Of a stretch of 64,000 nucleotides of DNA, positions 17,738-26,610 are shown piece after piece; position 1 is the first letter of the stretch; the number at the start of each line of letters is the position of its first letter. The notes under the pieces are model-generated. The model saw only the letters and a list, made by a program, of their open reading frames with translations, had not been told where the DNA came from and searched no databases. The position numbers and the translations under genes are program-made. The DNA is taken from the NCBI GenBank assembly GCA_963841855.1, contig CAWJEJ010000001.1:744001-808000 (forward strand), in the 5' to 3' direction. The stretch is from CAXBBB01 sp963841855 (lineage in GTDB: Bacteria > Bacteroidota > Rhodothermia > Rhodothermales > BA12).

Positions 17738-17750
17738 CCGCTTCGGCTAT
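17734..17750. terminator. Short bidirectional hairpin spanning both stop codons
   Basis: ATAGCCG-CTT-CGGCTAT is a perfect 7-bp stem with a 3-nt loop. The plus-strand stop (17735-17737) of the methyltransferase and the minus-strand stop (17747-17749) of the metallopeptidase are mirror images within it. It could end transcription from both sides, but there is no strong T-run. Confidence 0.45.
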
Positions 17751-20700
17751 AGCACCACGACGCGCCGCACTTCGCTCCGCCCTTGCGATTCGAGACGGAG
17801 CAGATACACGCCAGCCGCCAGCCGTGACGTGTCCAACGTTTGCGTGTGAGCGGCGGCGGCGCGCTGCTCTCCGTCGACGAGAAGGGCGACGCGGCGTCCG
17901 AGCAGATCGAACATTTCCATCGTGACGCGTCCTTCTTGGGGAACGGTGTAGATGACGGTTGCGCGGCCCCGAATGGGGTGAGGTGCCGGCAGGTCAAGCC
18001 GGAGCGCGGAGGGACCGTCGAACAGATCGCTGCTCGTGGCGAACAGGCGATCGGCCGATGCGATGATCCAGCTTCCCCTTCCCTCGCCGTGCGCCATGCG
18101 TGCGCGTAGGCGGACGGTCTGGCCAGCCCACGGTAATAGGTTGAAGCGAACCACCTCGCCGGGAGCCGCGAAACCAGTCCAGACGGGCTCTCCGTTCATC
18201 GGATGCCCGGCCAAACGCAGCGTATCCGAGTAGCCGCCTTGGGGAATGAGCGGCTGCCACGGGCCCCTGTCGGCCGAAAGCCCGAACTGCGCCGCGCCGC
18301 CCGAGCGCAGATCGAACGTCTGCTCGACGCGCAACTCGGACACGTCGGCGTTGCCGGGGAGCGACAGCGGCGCGAACAGCAGCGTCGACACCGGTTCGTC
18401 GGCCTGAGACCGCACGATGTATCCGGCCGGGTTTGCCGGTCCCCACGCGCCGAGCGCTTGGGCGCTCGCCAACATGTCCTGCTCGCTGAGCGTCCTGAAG
18501 TCGAGCGTGAGCGGCGAGACCGCAGGCTCTCGGACGATGCGCCCGGCTACGTCGACGACCTCGAAGGCATAGCGTAACGCATCTCCCGCGCGTGGTCCCG
18601 CTGCCGAGAAGCCCAGCCGGGCAAAGAGGCTGTCGGGCAGCGATCCAGCGAACGTCGCTGCCGATTCGTTGACCCGCGTTTGGTTCAGGCGCCAGCGCAC
18701 CGCCCCGGCATCGGTTTGCGCGTCGACGTAGACGGCGGCCACGCCCAGATCATCGCTCACGTCGACAGCAAAGTCGAGCGCTCCTCGCCCGGCCGCGCGA
18801 ACGCGTCCGCCTGCGACGCGCTCGACCGTGGGAGGCGATGCGTCGCGCAGCGAGTCTGTCGAAACGGTCAGGTCGTCGATCAGCCATTCGTCGCCGCTTC
18901 GTCCCGAGGCCAGCACGAGACGCACGCGCAGCCCGCTGCGGATCGGCAGTCGGAACGCGGCGCGCTGCCACCCTTTGCTGTCGCCGCTCCACGCGCCCTG
19001 GTCGCCGATCGCCGCGGGATACCCGTCGATGGGGCCAGAGGGCGCGCCGTAGTCGGTTACGCTCGGTGTCAGACGCTGCCACTGCTGCGTATCGGAGTCT
19101 CGTACCTCAACGTAGGCGCCGCTGCCCGCCGCAATGCGATACCGATGCCAGAACGCGAGCCATGCGCCGCCCGGCGGAACGTCGATCACTGGCACGTCGA
19201 GCGCGGAGATGCCGACGGTGTCGGTCTCGGCAGCCCACAGGCCCCAGCCCGACCGCGCCCGGCCGTCGCGCTGGAGGAGCGCCCAGGGTGTGTCGCCCGA
19301 AAACGGACTCATCGGCGCCTCGAAGTCGTACCGCACCAGATCGCCCTGATTGACCAGAACCGTGGTGTAGACGAGGTCGAAGGGCGACGTGTCGGGGATG
19401 TTGGAGCTGTCGGTTGCCGAAAACGCGTACGAGAGCACGTCGCCGGGAGTCGGTGCTTGGCTGAGAAGGGGCAGCGTCAGGCGCCAGCGGTCGCCATCGG
19501 CGCGTGTCATCGCCAGCGTGTCGTCGAGCAGCGTTTGGCCGCGCGAGGTCAGCAGGACGCGCGCGGACACCGACGCAACGCCCATGCGATCGCCGGCCTG
19601 GACAAACAGAGTGAGCGGCCAGGCCGACGCCGGAACCGCGTCGGCGGGCGTGTGGCTGACGACGGGCGGCTCCTGATCGGGTCCTGTTTGCACCGAGTAG
19701 TAGCGCTCGCCGGACGAGGTGAGGTCAGGGAGCCAGCGGCTTCGGCCTGCATCGTCCGTCGCGACGAGCGCGTAGCGGAGCGTCGTCGCAAACCGCGGAA
19801 TGGGCAAATCGCCCTCGACGCGCTGAAAACCGGACGCATCGGGCACGCCGACTGGAGCCAGTGCAACCGTATCCGCCAGGTTGACGCCGCGCACGATGAC
19901 CAGTCTGACCGACGCGCTCGCCGGACGCACCGATGCCACGATGCGACGGACGCCGTTCGACTGCTCGCTCGGACCCAGCGGCGTAAAGACCAGATCAGGC
20001 CCAGCCTCGGACGGATCGACGTATCCGCGCTCGCTCAGGCCGATGGCGAGCGTCTGGCGGTGGCGTCCGTCGTAAAGGGCCACGTCGGCGGCGAGCAGCG
20101 CCTGGGCGGCCGACTCGAAGGCGGGCACGCCGGGCACGTTGCCCACGAATGCGTGCGAGGCCACGACGAGCCGGTCCATCACGTCGGCGCCGATGACGAG
20201 CCTCAGATCGAAGAGCGTCGTCGCCCAGAGCAGGCCGCGCTGGTAGATGGTCGGAAAGTTGCCGCAGCCGCCCCCGGGTGGTGGATAGCCGGTGTCGCTG
20301 GGATAGCGGCCCGGATGGTCGAGTTTGCGCCCCTGCCAGCAGCCGTTGTTGCCGTCCCACGGAAACACCTTGCGCACGTCGCCGCTGCCCTGGCCGCTTT
20401 GGATCAGCGAGGCGCGCCAGCCAGCCGCCCAATAGTCGGCCCAGCCTTCGTGGAGCGCGGATCCGTCCTGCCGCTGGTAGAGCGCCGGAGCGTCGGCGTT
20501 GAGCAAGGCGTGGGCGTATTCGTGGCGGATCACCATCGCGTCCTCGGCATCGTCGACGCCGCCGATGCCCATGCGGATCGTCAGGTCGCTGGTGAAAAAG
20601 CGCGAGTTGTCCGACAGATCGCCGTGGGGGTTGACGCGGATCGGCTGCTCGAGAATCGGGCGACCCACGCCAAGCGCCTGAACGCGCCTCTGATCGGCGT

Positions 20701-21766
20701 TGACGTGGTGGTAGACCATAACAGCCTCGAAGCGGTCGTCGGCGCGCGTGTAGCGAAAGGCGTGCGGGTCGGTCTCGGCAGGCGGCGTGTAGCTTGAGCC
20801 CAGCGTTCCGTCTATGGCGACGTAGGGCCCCTCCAGCCGCCATTTTCCTCCACGCTGCGTGATGCCCGGCAACGCCACTTCGATGCGCTGCGCGTTGAGT
20901 TCGGCCGAGTCGGCGTCGCCCGCATCCACGTACGCGCCGCCGTATGCGACTCCCGCCGTCGTTAGCGGATCGGGATCGAACACCAGCCCGCTGCCATCGG
21001 TTTGGGCTGCGACTGGCCCGACGGCGGCGCCCTGAGAGAAGCCGAACGCCGAAGCGCGCGCGTCCATCGTGTGGGCGTGATGAGCGGTGCGCGGAGCGGC
21101 GAACAGCGGCGCGCCGTCCAACCCGATCACGAACGCCCATTCGTCCGCCCCGATGACGCCAGCCAGATACGCCTTTTGCGCCGGGCGATCCGGACCCACG
21201 GGCATCACGACACGCCTCAACTCAGCGACGCGCGCGCCTTCGACCAGCGCGGCAGCGCGGCGCCGGGCCAGGTCATCGTTCCACGCGCCGCCTGACACGT
21301 CGACAACGGGTTCATAGCCCGACTGCACCAGGAGAACGCGCCCATCCGCCGTCATGCTCACCTGAACCTGACGCCCAAAGACGGGAAGTGTCTCGCCGCC
21401 TGCGGTGATCGTCTGCTCGAACGTCACGTGCTGATCGTAGCGCCCTTCGGTTACGCGCGTGGCTCGCAGATCCGCCAGGTCGGAGCGCAGGCCATAGCGT
21501 TCGGAGAACTGCTCCAGGTAGGTCCGCGCCGCCGTTTCGGCATCGGACGCTGCGACCGAGAAAGCCGGAGGAGCATAATCGCCGCGCACGACGCTACGCT
21601 CAGCGTCGACGCGCAGGCCGCCGCGCAGCTGGGTCAGCAGCGCCAACACGTCGGCGCCTCGCTCGGCGGCAGCGCGCGCCTGGGGACGTAGGCCGTCAAC
21701 GCGGGCGGCCTCCTGCGACTGGGCAGGAAGAGCGAGCGCGAGAAGCAGCAGGAGCGAGAGACGCAT
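17747..21766 (-). CDS. Secreted HExxH metallopeptidase (M36/fungalysin-like) with T9SS sorting domain
   Basis: 1339-aa exported peptidase. The start at 21766 gives a clean signal peptide (MRLSLLLLLALALPAQSQ); a start ten codons earlier is less likely. Residues about 75-230 resemble an FTP-type propeptide. The catalytic zinc motif HEYAHALL is at His415-Glu416-His419, with the third ligand in LHEGWADYW about 20 residues on (Glu440). Repeated beta-sandwich and jelly-roll modules follow. The last 80 residues (PAPHPIRGRATVIY ... VTMEMFDLLGRRVALLVDG ... AGVYLLRLESQG) form a type A T9SS C-terminal sorting domain. Expected to be released to or anchored on the cell surface. It is convergent with the NodS-like gene. 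Confidence 0.88.
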   Translation of the reverse strand: MRLSLLLLLALALPAQSQEAARVDGLRPQARAAAERGADVLALLTQLRGGLRVDAERSVVRGDYAPPAFSVAASDAETAARTYLEQFSERYGLRSDLADLRATRVTEGRYDQHVTFEQTITAGGETLPVFGRQVQVSMTADGRVLLVQSGYEPVVDVSGGAWNDDLARRRAAALVEGARVAELRRVVMPVGPDRPAQKAYLAGVIGADEWAFVIGLDGAPLFAAPRTAHHAHTMDARASAFGFSQGAAVGPVAAQTDGSGLVFDPDPLTTAGVAYGGAYVDAGDADSAELNAQRIEVALPGITQRGGKWRLEGPYVAIDGTLGSSYTPPAETDPHAFRYTRADDRFEAVMVYHHVNADQRRVQALGVGRPILEQPIRVNPHGDLSDNSRFFTSDLTIRMGIGGVDDAEDAMVIRHEYAHALLNADAPALYQRQDGSALHEGWADYWAAGWRASLIQSGQGSGDVRKVFPWDGNNGCWQGRKLDHPGRYPSDTGYPPPGGGCGNFPTIYQRGLLWATTLFDLRLVIGADVMDRLVVASHAFVGNVPGVPAFESAAQALLAADVALYDGRHRQTLAIGLSERGYVDPSEAGPDLVFTPLGPSEQSNGVRRIVASVRPASASVRLVIVRGVNLADTVALAPVGVPDASGFQRVEGDLPIPRFATTLRYALVATDDAGRSRWLPDLTSSGERYYSVQTGPDQEPPVVSHTPADAVPASAWPLTLFVQAGDRMGVASVSARVLLTSRGQTLLDDTLAMTRADGDRWRLTLPLLSQAPTPGDVLSYAFSATDSSNIPDTSPFDLVYTTVLVNQGDLVRYDFEAPMSPFSGDTPWALLQRDGRARSGWGLWAAETDTVGISALDVPVIDVPPGGAWLAFWHRYRIAAGSGAYVEVRDSDTQQWQRLTPSVTDYGAPSGPIDGYPAAIGDQGAWSGDSKGWQRAAFRLPIRSGLRVRLVLASGRSGDEWLIDDLTVSTDSLRDASPPTVERVAGGRVRAAGRGALDFAVDVSDDLGVAAVYVDAQTDAGAVRWRLNQTRVNESAATFAGSLPDSLFARLGFSAAGPRAGDALRYAFEVVDVAGRIVREPAVSPLTLDFRTLSEQDMLASAQALGAWGPANPAGYIVRSQADEPVSTLLFAPLSLPGNADVSELRVEQTFDLRSGGAAQFGLSADRGPWQPLIPQGGYSDTLRLAGHPMNGEPVWTGFAAPGEVVRFNLLPWAGQTVRLRARMAHGEGRGSWIIASADRLFATSSDLFDGPSALRLDLPAPHPIRGRATVIYTVPQEGRVTMEMFDLLGRRVALLVDGEQRAAAAHTQTLDTSRLAAGVYLLRLESQGRSEVRRVVVL

Positions 21767-21983
21767 GGCGAAGGACGAGTGTCGGCAATAACGCACCGCG
21801 CGGCCGGTTGCGTCACCATACTGCGCGCGCGAGGCCTTCTTTACCCAATCTGGGCACCCGGCACCCTGGTTTTCACTCTACCTCCGCTCGCACGCGGCAT
21901 TCTAGCCAACTTACCGGGATCGAAGGCGGACGGGTGGCATTTACGCCCTACAACTTTTCCGTTACCTCCACCTCTCTCCACAC

Positions 21984-23279
21984 ATGGATCACAAAGAAGG
22001 CGCCTACAAAGTAGCAGACCTCTCCCTGGCCGACGAAGGCCGCCTGCGCATTGAGTGGGCCGAAAGCCGCATGCCCGTCCTGATGCGCCTGCGCGAGCAG
22101 TACAGCCAGACGCAGCCGTTCGCCGGATACAAAATCACCGGTTGCCTGCACGTCACCAAGGAGACGGCCGTCCTGATCGAAACGCTCAAAGCGTGCGGCG
22201 CCGAAGTCGCGTGGAGCGGATGCAACCCGCTTTCGACCAACGACAGCGTCTCGGCCGCACTGGCTGTCGGCCCCAAAGGCGACGGCGACGGCGTCGAGAT
22301 CTACGCGTGGTACGGACAGAATACCGAGGATTTCTACTGGTGCATCGACCGCACGATCGACAAGACGCCCCACACGACGCTCGACGACGGCGCTGACCTG
22401 ATTTTCCGCGTCCACAGCGAGCACAAAGACAAGATCAAGGACATCATCGGCGGTAGCGAGGAGACCACGACCGGCGTTCACCGCCTGCGCGCGATGGCCG
22501 AGGACGGCAAGCTGGGCTACCCGGTCTACGCCGTCAACGACGCCGAGACCAAGTGGGACTTCGACAACGTCTACGGCACGGGCCAGTCGACGCTCGACGG
22601 CATCCTGCGCGCTTCTTCGATCCTGCTGGCAGGCAAGAATTTCGTCGTCGCGGGCTACGGACATTGCGGCCGCGGCGTCGCGATGCGCGCTCAGGGCATG
22701 GGCGCCAACGTCATCATCACCGAAGTCAAAGCGACGGCCGCCCTCAAGGCGACACTCGAAGGCATGCGCGTGATGCCGATGGCCGAAGCCGCCAAACTCG
22801 GCGACGTGTTCGTAACCGCGACCGGCATGAAAGACATCATCCGCGGCGAGCACTTCCTCAGCATGAAGGAAGGCGCCGTCGTCTGCAACACGGGCCACTA
22901 CGACGTCGAGCTCAACCTCGCCGAACTCGCCGGAATCTCGACCGACACGCGCATGGTCCGCCCGGACAACCGCGAGTACACGATGGAGAATGGCAAGAAG
23001 GTCTACGTCCTCGCCGATGGCCGCTTGGTCAACCTGGCAGCCGCCGAAGGGCACCCGTCCGAAGTGATGGACATGAGCTTCGCCAACCAGTTGCAGGCGC
23101 ACCTGGCCCTGATCGAGTCGCACAAGAACGGCGAGAAGATGGAAAACACCGTCATCGACCTGCCCGTCGAACTCGACCAGCAGATCGCCAACCTCAAGCT
23201 CGAAACGATGGGCCTGTCCATCGACAGCCTGACCGAAGAGCAAGTGGTCTACGCGACCGACTACTCGGCGGGCACCTGA
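21984..23279 (+). CDS. ahcY: Adenosylhomocysteinase
   Basis: Hydrolyses S-adenosylhomocysteine to adenosine and homocysteine, removing the product inhibitor of SAM methyltransferases. The 431-aa protein shows DLSLADEGRLRIEWAE at the N-terminus, GCLHVTKETAVLIETL, the NAD-binding AGYGHCGRGVAMRAQGMGA, and NTGHYDVELNLAEL. The ending DSLTEEQVVYATDYSAGT differs somewhat from the usual K-P-D/H-Y-R-Y C-terminus. The start ATG 21984 follows a 190-bp leader in which I could not see a SAH riboswitch. A second, diverged copy of codons near its 3' end lies at 24136-24246. Confidence 0.97.
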   Translation: MDHKEGAYKVADLSLADEGRLRIEWAESRMPVLMRLREQYSQTQPFAGYKITGCLHVTKETAVLIETLKACGAEVAWSGCNPLSTNDSVSAALAVGPKGDGDGVEIYAWYGQNTEDFYWCIDRTIDKTPHTTLDDGADLIFRVHSEHKDKIKDIIGGSEETTTGVHRLRAMAEDGKLGYPVYAVNDAETKWDFDNVYGTGQSTLDGILRASSILLAGKNFVVAGYGHCGRGVAMRAQGMGANVIITEVKATAALKATLEGMRVMPMAEAAKLGDVFVTATGMKDIIRGEHFLSMKEGAVVCNTGHYDVELNLAELAGISTDTRMVRPDNREYTMENGKKVYVLADGRLVNLAAAEGHPSEVMDMSFANQLQAHLALIESHKNGEKMENTVIDLPVELDQQIANLKLETMGLSIDSLTEEQVVYATDYSAGT

Positions 23280-23288
23280 CCAAGCTGC

Positions 23289-23321
23289 AAACCTGACAGG
23301 TCTCCACGACTTGCCAAGTTT
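23289..23321. repeat. 33-bp palindrome, family C copy 1 (degenerate right arm)
   Basis: Starts 10 bp after the ahcY stop. The left arm AAACCTGACAGGTCT is intact; the right arm CGACTTGCCAAGTTT has drifted. The length equals that of the copies at 45472-45504 and 49073-49105. Confidence 0.65.
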
Positions 23322-23337
23322 CGCTCAATGGTTCGTG

Positions 23338-23371
23338 AGGACCACTCCGCATCGCGCGGGGTGGTCCTTTT
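23338..23371 (+). terminator. Rho-independent terminator downstream of ahcY
   Basis: GC-rich stem AGGACCAC-T-CCGC / GCGG-G-GTGGTCCT with a 5-nt loop (ATCGC), followed by a T-run at 23368-23371. It lies 59 bp beyond the ahcY stop and just outside the 3' end of the convergent DUF3368 pseudogene. Confidence 0.8.
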
Positions 23372-23374
23372 GCG

Positions 23375-23826
23375 TTACTCCTCGCCCGCCTGACGCAGTA
23401 CCCGTATCAGGATATCATCCGACAGGTACAGACTCTCTTCGCGAACCATACGCCGCAGCAACGGGCCGACTTCTTCAGCAGACCGGCTTGTTTGGCGAGC
23501 ACCAAAACGCCTGCCGTCCCGGTCGTCTGAACACCAATGCGCGCCGCTTCCAGCCGGCCACGCCGCTCGTCGATCAGGGCACGGCTTCTTCGTTCGTGAG
23601 CCAGCGCGATGGCTTCGGATTCCCCGATATCAAGCTTCTCCAACAACCGGCTCACAAGCGCGACATCAATGGGATCAGCGAGTTCGAGCCACTACGGTCG
23701 GCCTCCGAACTCACGCACCACTGCGGGTGGTGCCAATACGCGAAACAGCGAAGGAAGCAACGCGAGCCGATCCACGCGACTGAGCGCAATCAAACTGGTT
23801 GCATCCGTGACCACCAACTCCTTCAC
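23375..23826 (-). pseudogene. DUF3368 (PIN-like toxin) gene, broken twice
   Basis: Starts at GTG 23826, overlapping the antitoxin stop by 4 bp, with the family N-terminus VVTDATSLIALSRVDRLALLP. An in-frame TAG at 23692-23694 follows VVREFGGRP. The same frame continues after it with LLEKLDIGESEAIALAHE, RALIDERRGRLEAARIG and TAGVLVLAKQAGLL, the conserved DUF3368 core. Near 23470 a one-base loss shifts the frame; the alternative frame restores the usual ending (VGPLLRRMVREESLYLSDD...) to the TAA at 23375. DUF3368 proteins are PIN-like putative nucleases paired with UPF0175 proteins. The nonsense codon and the frameshift mean this copy should be inactive. Confidence 0.85.
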
Positions 23827-24062
23827 GGTACCGAGTCGAAAGCCTCGATGAACTGCTTGTCCATCTCCCACATCTCCTCGTCGTAGACGATGGGCGGAAT
23901 GCCCCGACTCGCCAACTCGTCCCAAAACGCGTGGTACGTCATGCCGCACAGGTGGGCCGCACGCCCCAGCGTCAGCATCTCGCGCTGAAACAACGCCACA
24001 GCGACTTCCAAGCGCGCGCTCGCTTCGTCCACGTCAGAGGGTAGATCGAGAGTGAGCGTCAT
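23823..24062 (-). CDS. UPF0175 family protein (putative antitoxin)
   Basis: 79-aa protein starting at ATG 24062 (MTLTLDLPSD). The helix-turn-helix-like core characteristic of UPF0175 is visible: EVAVALFQREMLTLGRAAHLCGMTYHAFWDELASRGIPP. UPF0175 proteins typically precede DUF3368 toxins in bicistronic modules, as here (GTGA overlap with the downstream gene). The frame is intact although the partner toxin is destroyed. It runs opposite to ahcY and to the ahcY fragment upstream of it. Confidence 0.82.
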   Translation of the reverse strand: MTLTLDLPSDVDEASARLEVAVALFQREMLTLGRAAHLCGMTYHAFWDELASRGIPPIVYDEEMWEMDKQFIEAFDSVP

Positions 24063-24130
24063 GGCCAGAGCGGTTGAGTTGTGGCACCTTACGACGATAG
24101 ATCTGCCATGGCCCGTCTCGGAGTGCGGCG

Positions 24131-24246
24131 AGACGATGGAAAACACCGTCATCGACCTGCCCGAGGAGTTTGACCAGCAGATCGCTAACCTCAAGCTTGA
24201 AACGATGGGCCTCTCGATCGACAGCCTGACCGACCCGTTCTTGTGA
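24131..24246 (+). pseudogene. Duplicated 3' fragment of ahcY
   Basis: 24136-24233 aligns without gaps to 23139-23236 inside ahcY, with 89 of 98 bases identical. Of the seven codons that differ, five are synonymous (GAA/GAG, GCC/GCT, CTC/CTT, CTG/CTC, TCC/TCG) and two change the residue (Val to Glu, Leu to Phe). The fragment keeps the ahcY frame and then diverges to a stop at 24246 (SLTDPFL). The third-position pattern implies that it diverged as a coding sequence before being stranded here. No start or N-terminal part is present. Confidence 0.85.
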
Positions 24247-24399
24247 GCCGGTGAGGGCCTGATGCACCGCGCGCTAGGCCCTCGTTTAGTTGAGGCGAGT
24301 CGTATTGTCTTACCTCCTGGGTTTCTCGCCTCTCCCCCACGCGATGCGTTCCTCGGCTCGAATCGTAAGGCGCGGTACCTATCGCTATTCGAACAACTG
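24247..24399. other. Intergenic region without recognised features
   Basis: Between the ahcY fragment and the 3' end of the creatininase gene. It is more AT-rich than its surroundings. No ORF, hairpin or repeat match is seen; it may be leftover DNA from the rearrangement that produced the ahcY fragment. Confidence 0.4.
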
Positions 24400-25191
24400 C
24401 TAGCCTAGAGACGCCTTTGCCCCATCAGCATAGAGATTGTCCACATCGGCGCCCGCCAATTCGACCAGAAAGCTGCCAAGGATCCGCGTCGTCTGTTCGA
24501 AGAACGCCGCACCTTTGTCGGCCGTAGCCGCCGACGGATCTCCGACTCCGGTATCATCCGTCACCTGGCGCCAGTCGCGCGGCGCCCACACCCAGCCCTC
24601 GCGCAGCGCCCGGACGCCGAACACGCGCGCACGCCCCGGCCCCGCCACGCCGAGCGGATGCACCAGATCGGGACGTAGATGCTGCATCGTACTCGTCTCC
24701 AACTCGCCCGCGTGATCGCCGGTCACGTCGAAGTATGCGCCCGCGTCGAGGACGGCGTACCAGTCGCACGAGCAGAGGAACACGTCGGTGCGCGCTTGCA
24801 ACTCGCGGATCATCGGCTTGAAGCTGTTGCCGCCGTGCCCGTTGAGGATCAGCAGCTTGCCCACGCCCGCGTGCGACAGGCTGTCGACGATGTCGGCGAG
24901 AACGAGCGCCTGGGTGCTCGGGTTCAAGTTCAGCGTCAGCGGCGTGCCTAGTTGCTGCGCGTTGGCACCCATCGGAATCGTCGGCAAGACGATGGGGCGG
25001 GCGCCCGCCTCCCACGCGATTCGCGCCGCTTCGAAAGCCACTTCTTCGGCCTGGATCGAGTCGGTCCCATACGGCAGATGAAAATTGTGTGGCTCGGTAG
25101 CGCCCCACGGGAGGATGGCCACTTGGTAATCGGTTTCGCGCGTGACACGCAGCGCGGATTCGGCTAGGACGTAGGGACGAGCTTCGGACAT
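24400..25191 (-). CDS. Creatininase family amidohydrolase
   Basis: 263-aa member of the creatinine amidohydrolase/MftE/FAPy-deformylase superfamily. The metal-site motifs are present: VAILPWGATEPHNFHLPYGTD (Glu/His/Asp ligands), LILNGHGGNSFKPMIREL and DHAGELETSTMQHL. This superfamily hydrolyses cyclic or linear amides; the substrate cannot be told from sequence. The start at 25191 (MSEARPYVLA) is preferred; an ATG at 25215 would add eight residues. It is divergent from the SufS-type gene across about 108 bp. Confidence 0.88.
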   Translation of the reverse strand: MSEARPYVLAESALRVTRETDYQVAILPWGATEPHNFHLPYGTDSIQAEEVAFEAARIAWEAGARPIVLPTIPMGANAQQLGTPLTLNLNPSTQALVLADIVDSLSHAGVGKLLILNGHGGNSFKPMIRELQARTDVFLCSCDWYAVLDAGAYFDVTGDHAGELETSTMQHLRPDLVHPLGVAGPGRARVFGVRALREGWVWAPRDWRQVTDDTGVGDPSAATADKGAAFFEQTTRILGSFLVELAGADVDNLYADGAKASLG

Positions 25192-25299
25192 AGTTGTGCG
25201 TGAAGGAGTCGGCATCGGTTGCCAAGGTAGACCCGGCGCACGTCGACCGAACACCCCACCGCTCACGCCGTTGCTCAGATTCGCCCCAGACCGCCCGAC

Positions 25300-26538
25300 A
25301 TGACCGAAACATTCGCCGCTTCCGCCCTCGACCTCGAAGCCATCCGCGCGCAGTTTCCGATTCTCCGGCGCGAGATCAACGGTCGTCCGCTCGTCTACCT
25401 CGACAACGCCGCAACGACGCAGAAACCCCAGGCCGTCATCGACCGGATCACGCAGTACTACGCCGGTGAAAACGCCAACATCCACCGCGGAGTCCACACG
25501 CTGAGTCAGGACGCGACCGATGACTACGAAGCTGCGCGCAAGACCGTCGCTCGGTTCATCAACGCACCGTCCGACAGCGAAATCATCTTCGTTCGGGGCT
25601 GCACCGAGGGCATCAACCTGGTCGCGTCGTCGTGGGGGCAGAGCCTCGAACCGGGCGACGAAATCGTCGTGACGGCGCTCGAACACCACTCCAACCTAGT
25701 GCCGTGGCAATTGGCATGCGAGCGGGCAGGCGCGATCCTGCGCATCGCCCCGATCACGGACGATGGCGCGCTCGACCTGGACCGTCTGAGCGAAGTGCTC
25801 AACGAGAACACCAAACTCGTGTCGACCATCCACATCTCGAACGCGCTGGGAACGGTCGTCGACGTAGCCGAGGTCGCGCGCCAGGCGCACGCGGTCGGCG
25901 CGCTCGTGCTGGTCGACGGCGCTCAGGCCGCTCCGCACGCTCAAATCGACGTGCAGGCGCTGGATGCCGATTTCTACACGTTCAGCGGGCACAAAGTCTA
26001 CGGGCCGATGGGCATCGGCGTGCTTTGGGGACGGGCCAATCTGCTGGACGCGATGCCTCCCTACCAAGGCGGCGGCGACATGATCGAGACGGTCACCTAC
26101 GAAAATGCGACGTGGAACAGCCTGCCGCACAAGTTCGAAGCTGGAACGCCCAACGTGCCCGGCGTGCTCGGCCTCGCCGCCGCGCTCGACTGGATCGAAG
26201 GAATTGGACTCGAAGCCATCGCCGCTCACGAAGCCGACCTGCTCGCCTACGCAACCGAGGAAGTATCGGCGTTGCCCGGCGCCCGGATTGTCGGCACGGC
26301 GGCTGAGAAAGCCGGAGCGCTGTCGTTCGTGTTCGATGGGACGCATCCGTACGACGTAGGCACGCTGCTCGACCAGATGGGCGTCGCCGTGCGGACCGGT
26401 CATCACTGTGCGCACCCGCTGATGCGGCGGATGGGCGTCGAGGGCACGATCCGTGCCTCGCTGGCCGCCTACACGACGCGCGACGAGATCGACGTGCTAA
26501 CGCGCTCGCTCGAACGTGCGCTCCGCATGGTGGGCTAA
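25300..26538 (+). CDS. sufS: Cysteine desulfurase, SufS type
   Basis: PLP enzyme that takes sulfur from cysteine for FeS cluster assembly. The 412-aa protein is a group II desulfurase: VYLDNAATTQKP near the N-terminus, HRGVHTLSQDAT, ALEHHSNLVPW, the PLP Lys232 in FSGHKVYGPMG, and the catalytic loop Cys370 in RTGHHCAHPLM. It stands alone; sufB, sufC, sufD and sufU/E are not adjacent. It may serve the FeS-rich complex I and other targets, but that link is inference. CsdA is an alternative name for the same subgroup. Confidence 0.9.
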   Translation: MTETFAASALDLEAIRAQFPILRREINGRPLVYLDNAATTQKPQAVIDRITQYYAGENANIHRGVHTLSQDATDDYEAARKTVARFINAPSDSEIIFVRGCTEGINLVASSWGQSLEPGDEIVVTALEHHSNLVPWQLACERAGAILRIAPITDDGALDLDRLSEVLNENTKLVSTIHISNALGTVVDVAEVARQAHAVGALVLVDGAQAAPHAQIDVQALDADFYTFSGHKVYGPMGIGVLWGRANLLDAMPPYQGGGDMIETVTYENATWNSLPHKFEAGTPNVPGVLGLAAALDWIEGIGLEAIAAHEADLLAYATEEVSALPGARIVGTAAEKAGALSFVFDGTHPYDVGTLLDQMGVAVRTGHHCAHPLMRRMGVEGTIRASLAAYTTRDEIDVLTRSLERALRMVG

Positions 26539-26610
26539 CTCGTAGTCTCACCTTGGCGCGTTACCACACAATTCCGGGCGGTGTGTATGGGATGACGTTG
26601 ATTGTACCCG

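Noticed and set aside
18680..20797. Long open frame (about 705 codons) on the plus strand
   Set aside because: Entirely antisense to the metallopeptidase gene. It has Arg/Val/Asp-rich shadow composition, no recognisable domain and no signal sequence. High GC keeps the opposite frame open.
21797..21983. Possible SAH riboswitch in the ahcY leader
   Set aside because: The leader is GC-rich with short complementary segments, but I could not fit a known SAH-riboswitch core by eye. A covariance-model search would decide.
23311..23886. 191-codon plus-strand frame over the toxin-antitoxin pair
   Set aside because: Antisense to the UPF0175/DUF3368 genes, whose family sequence is clear on the minus strand.
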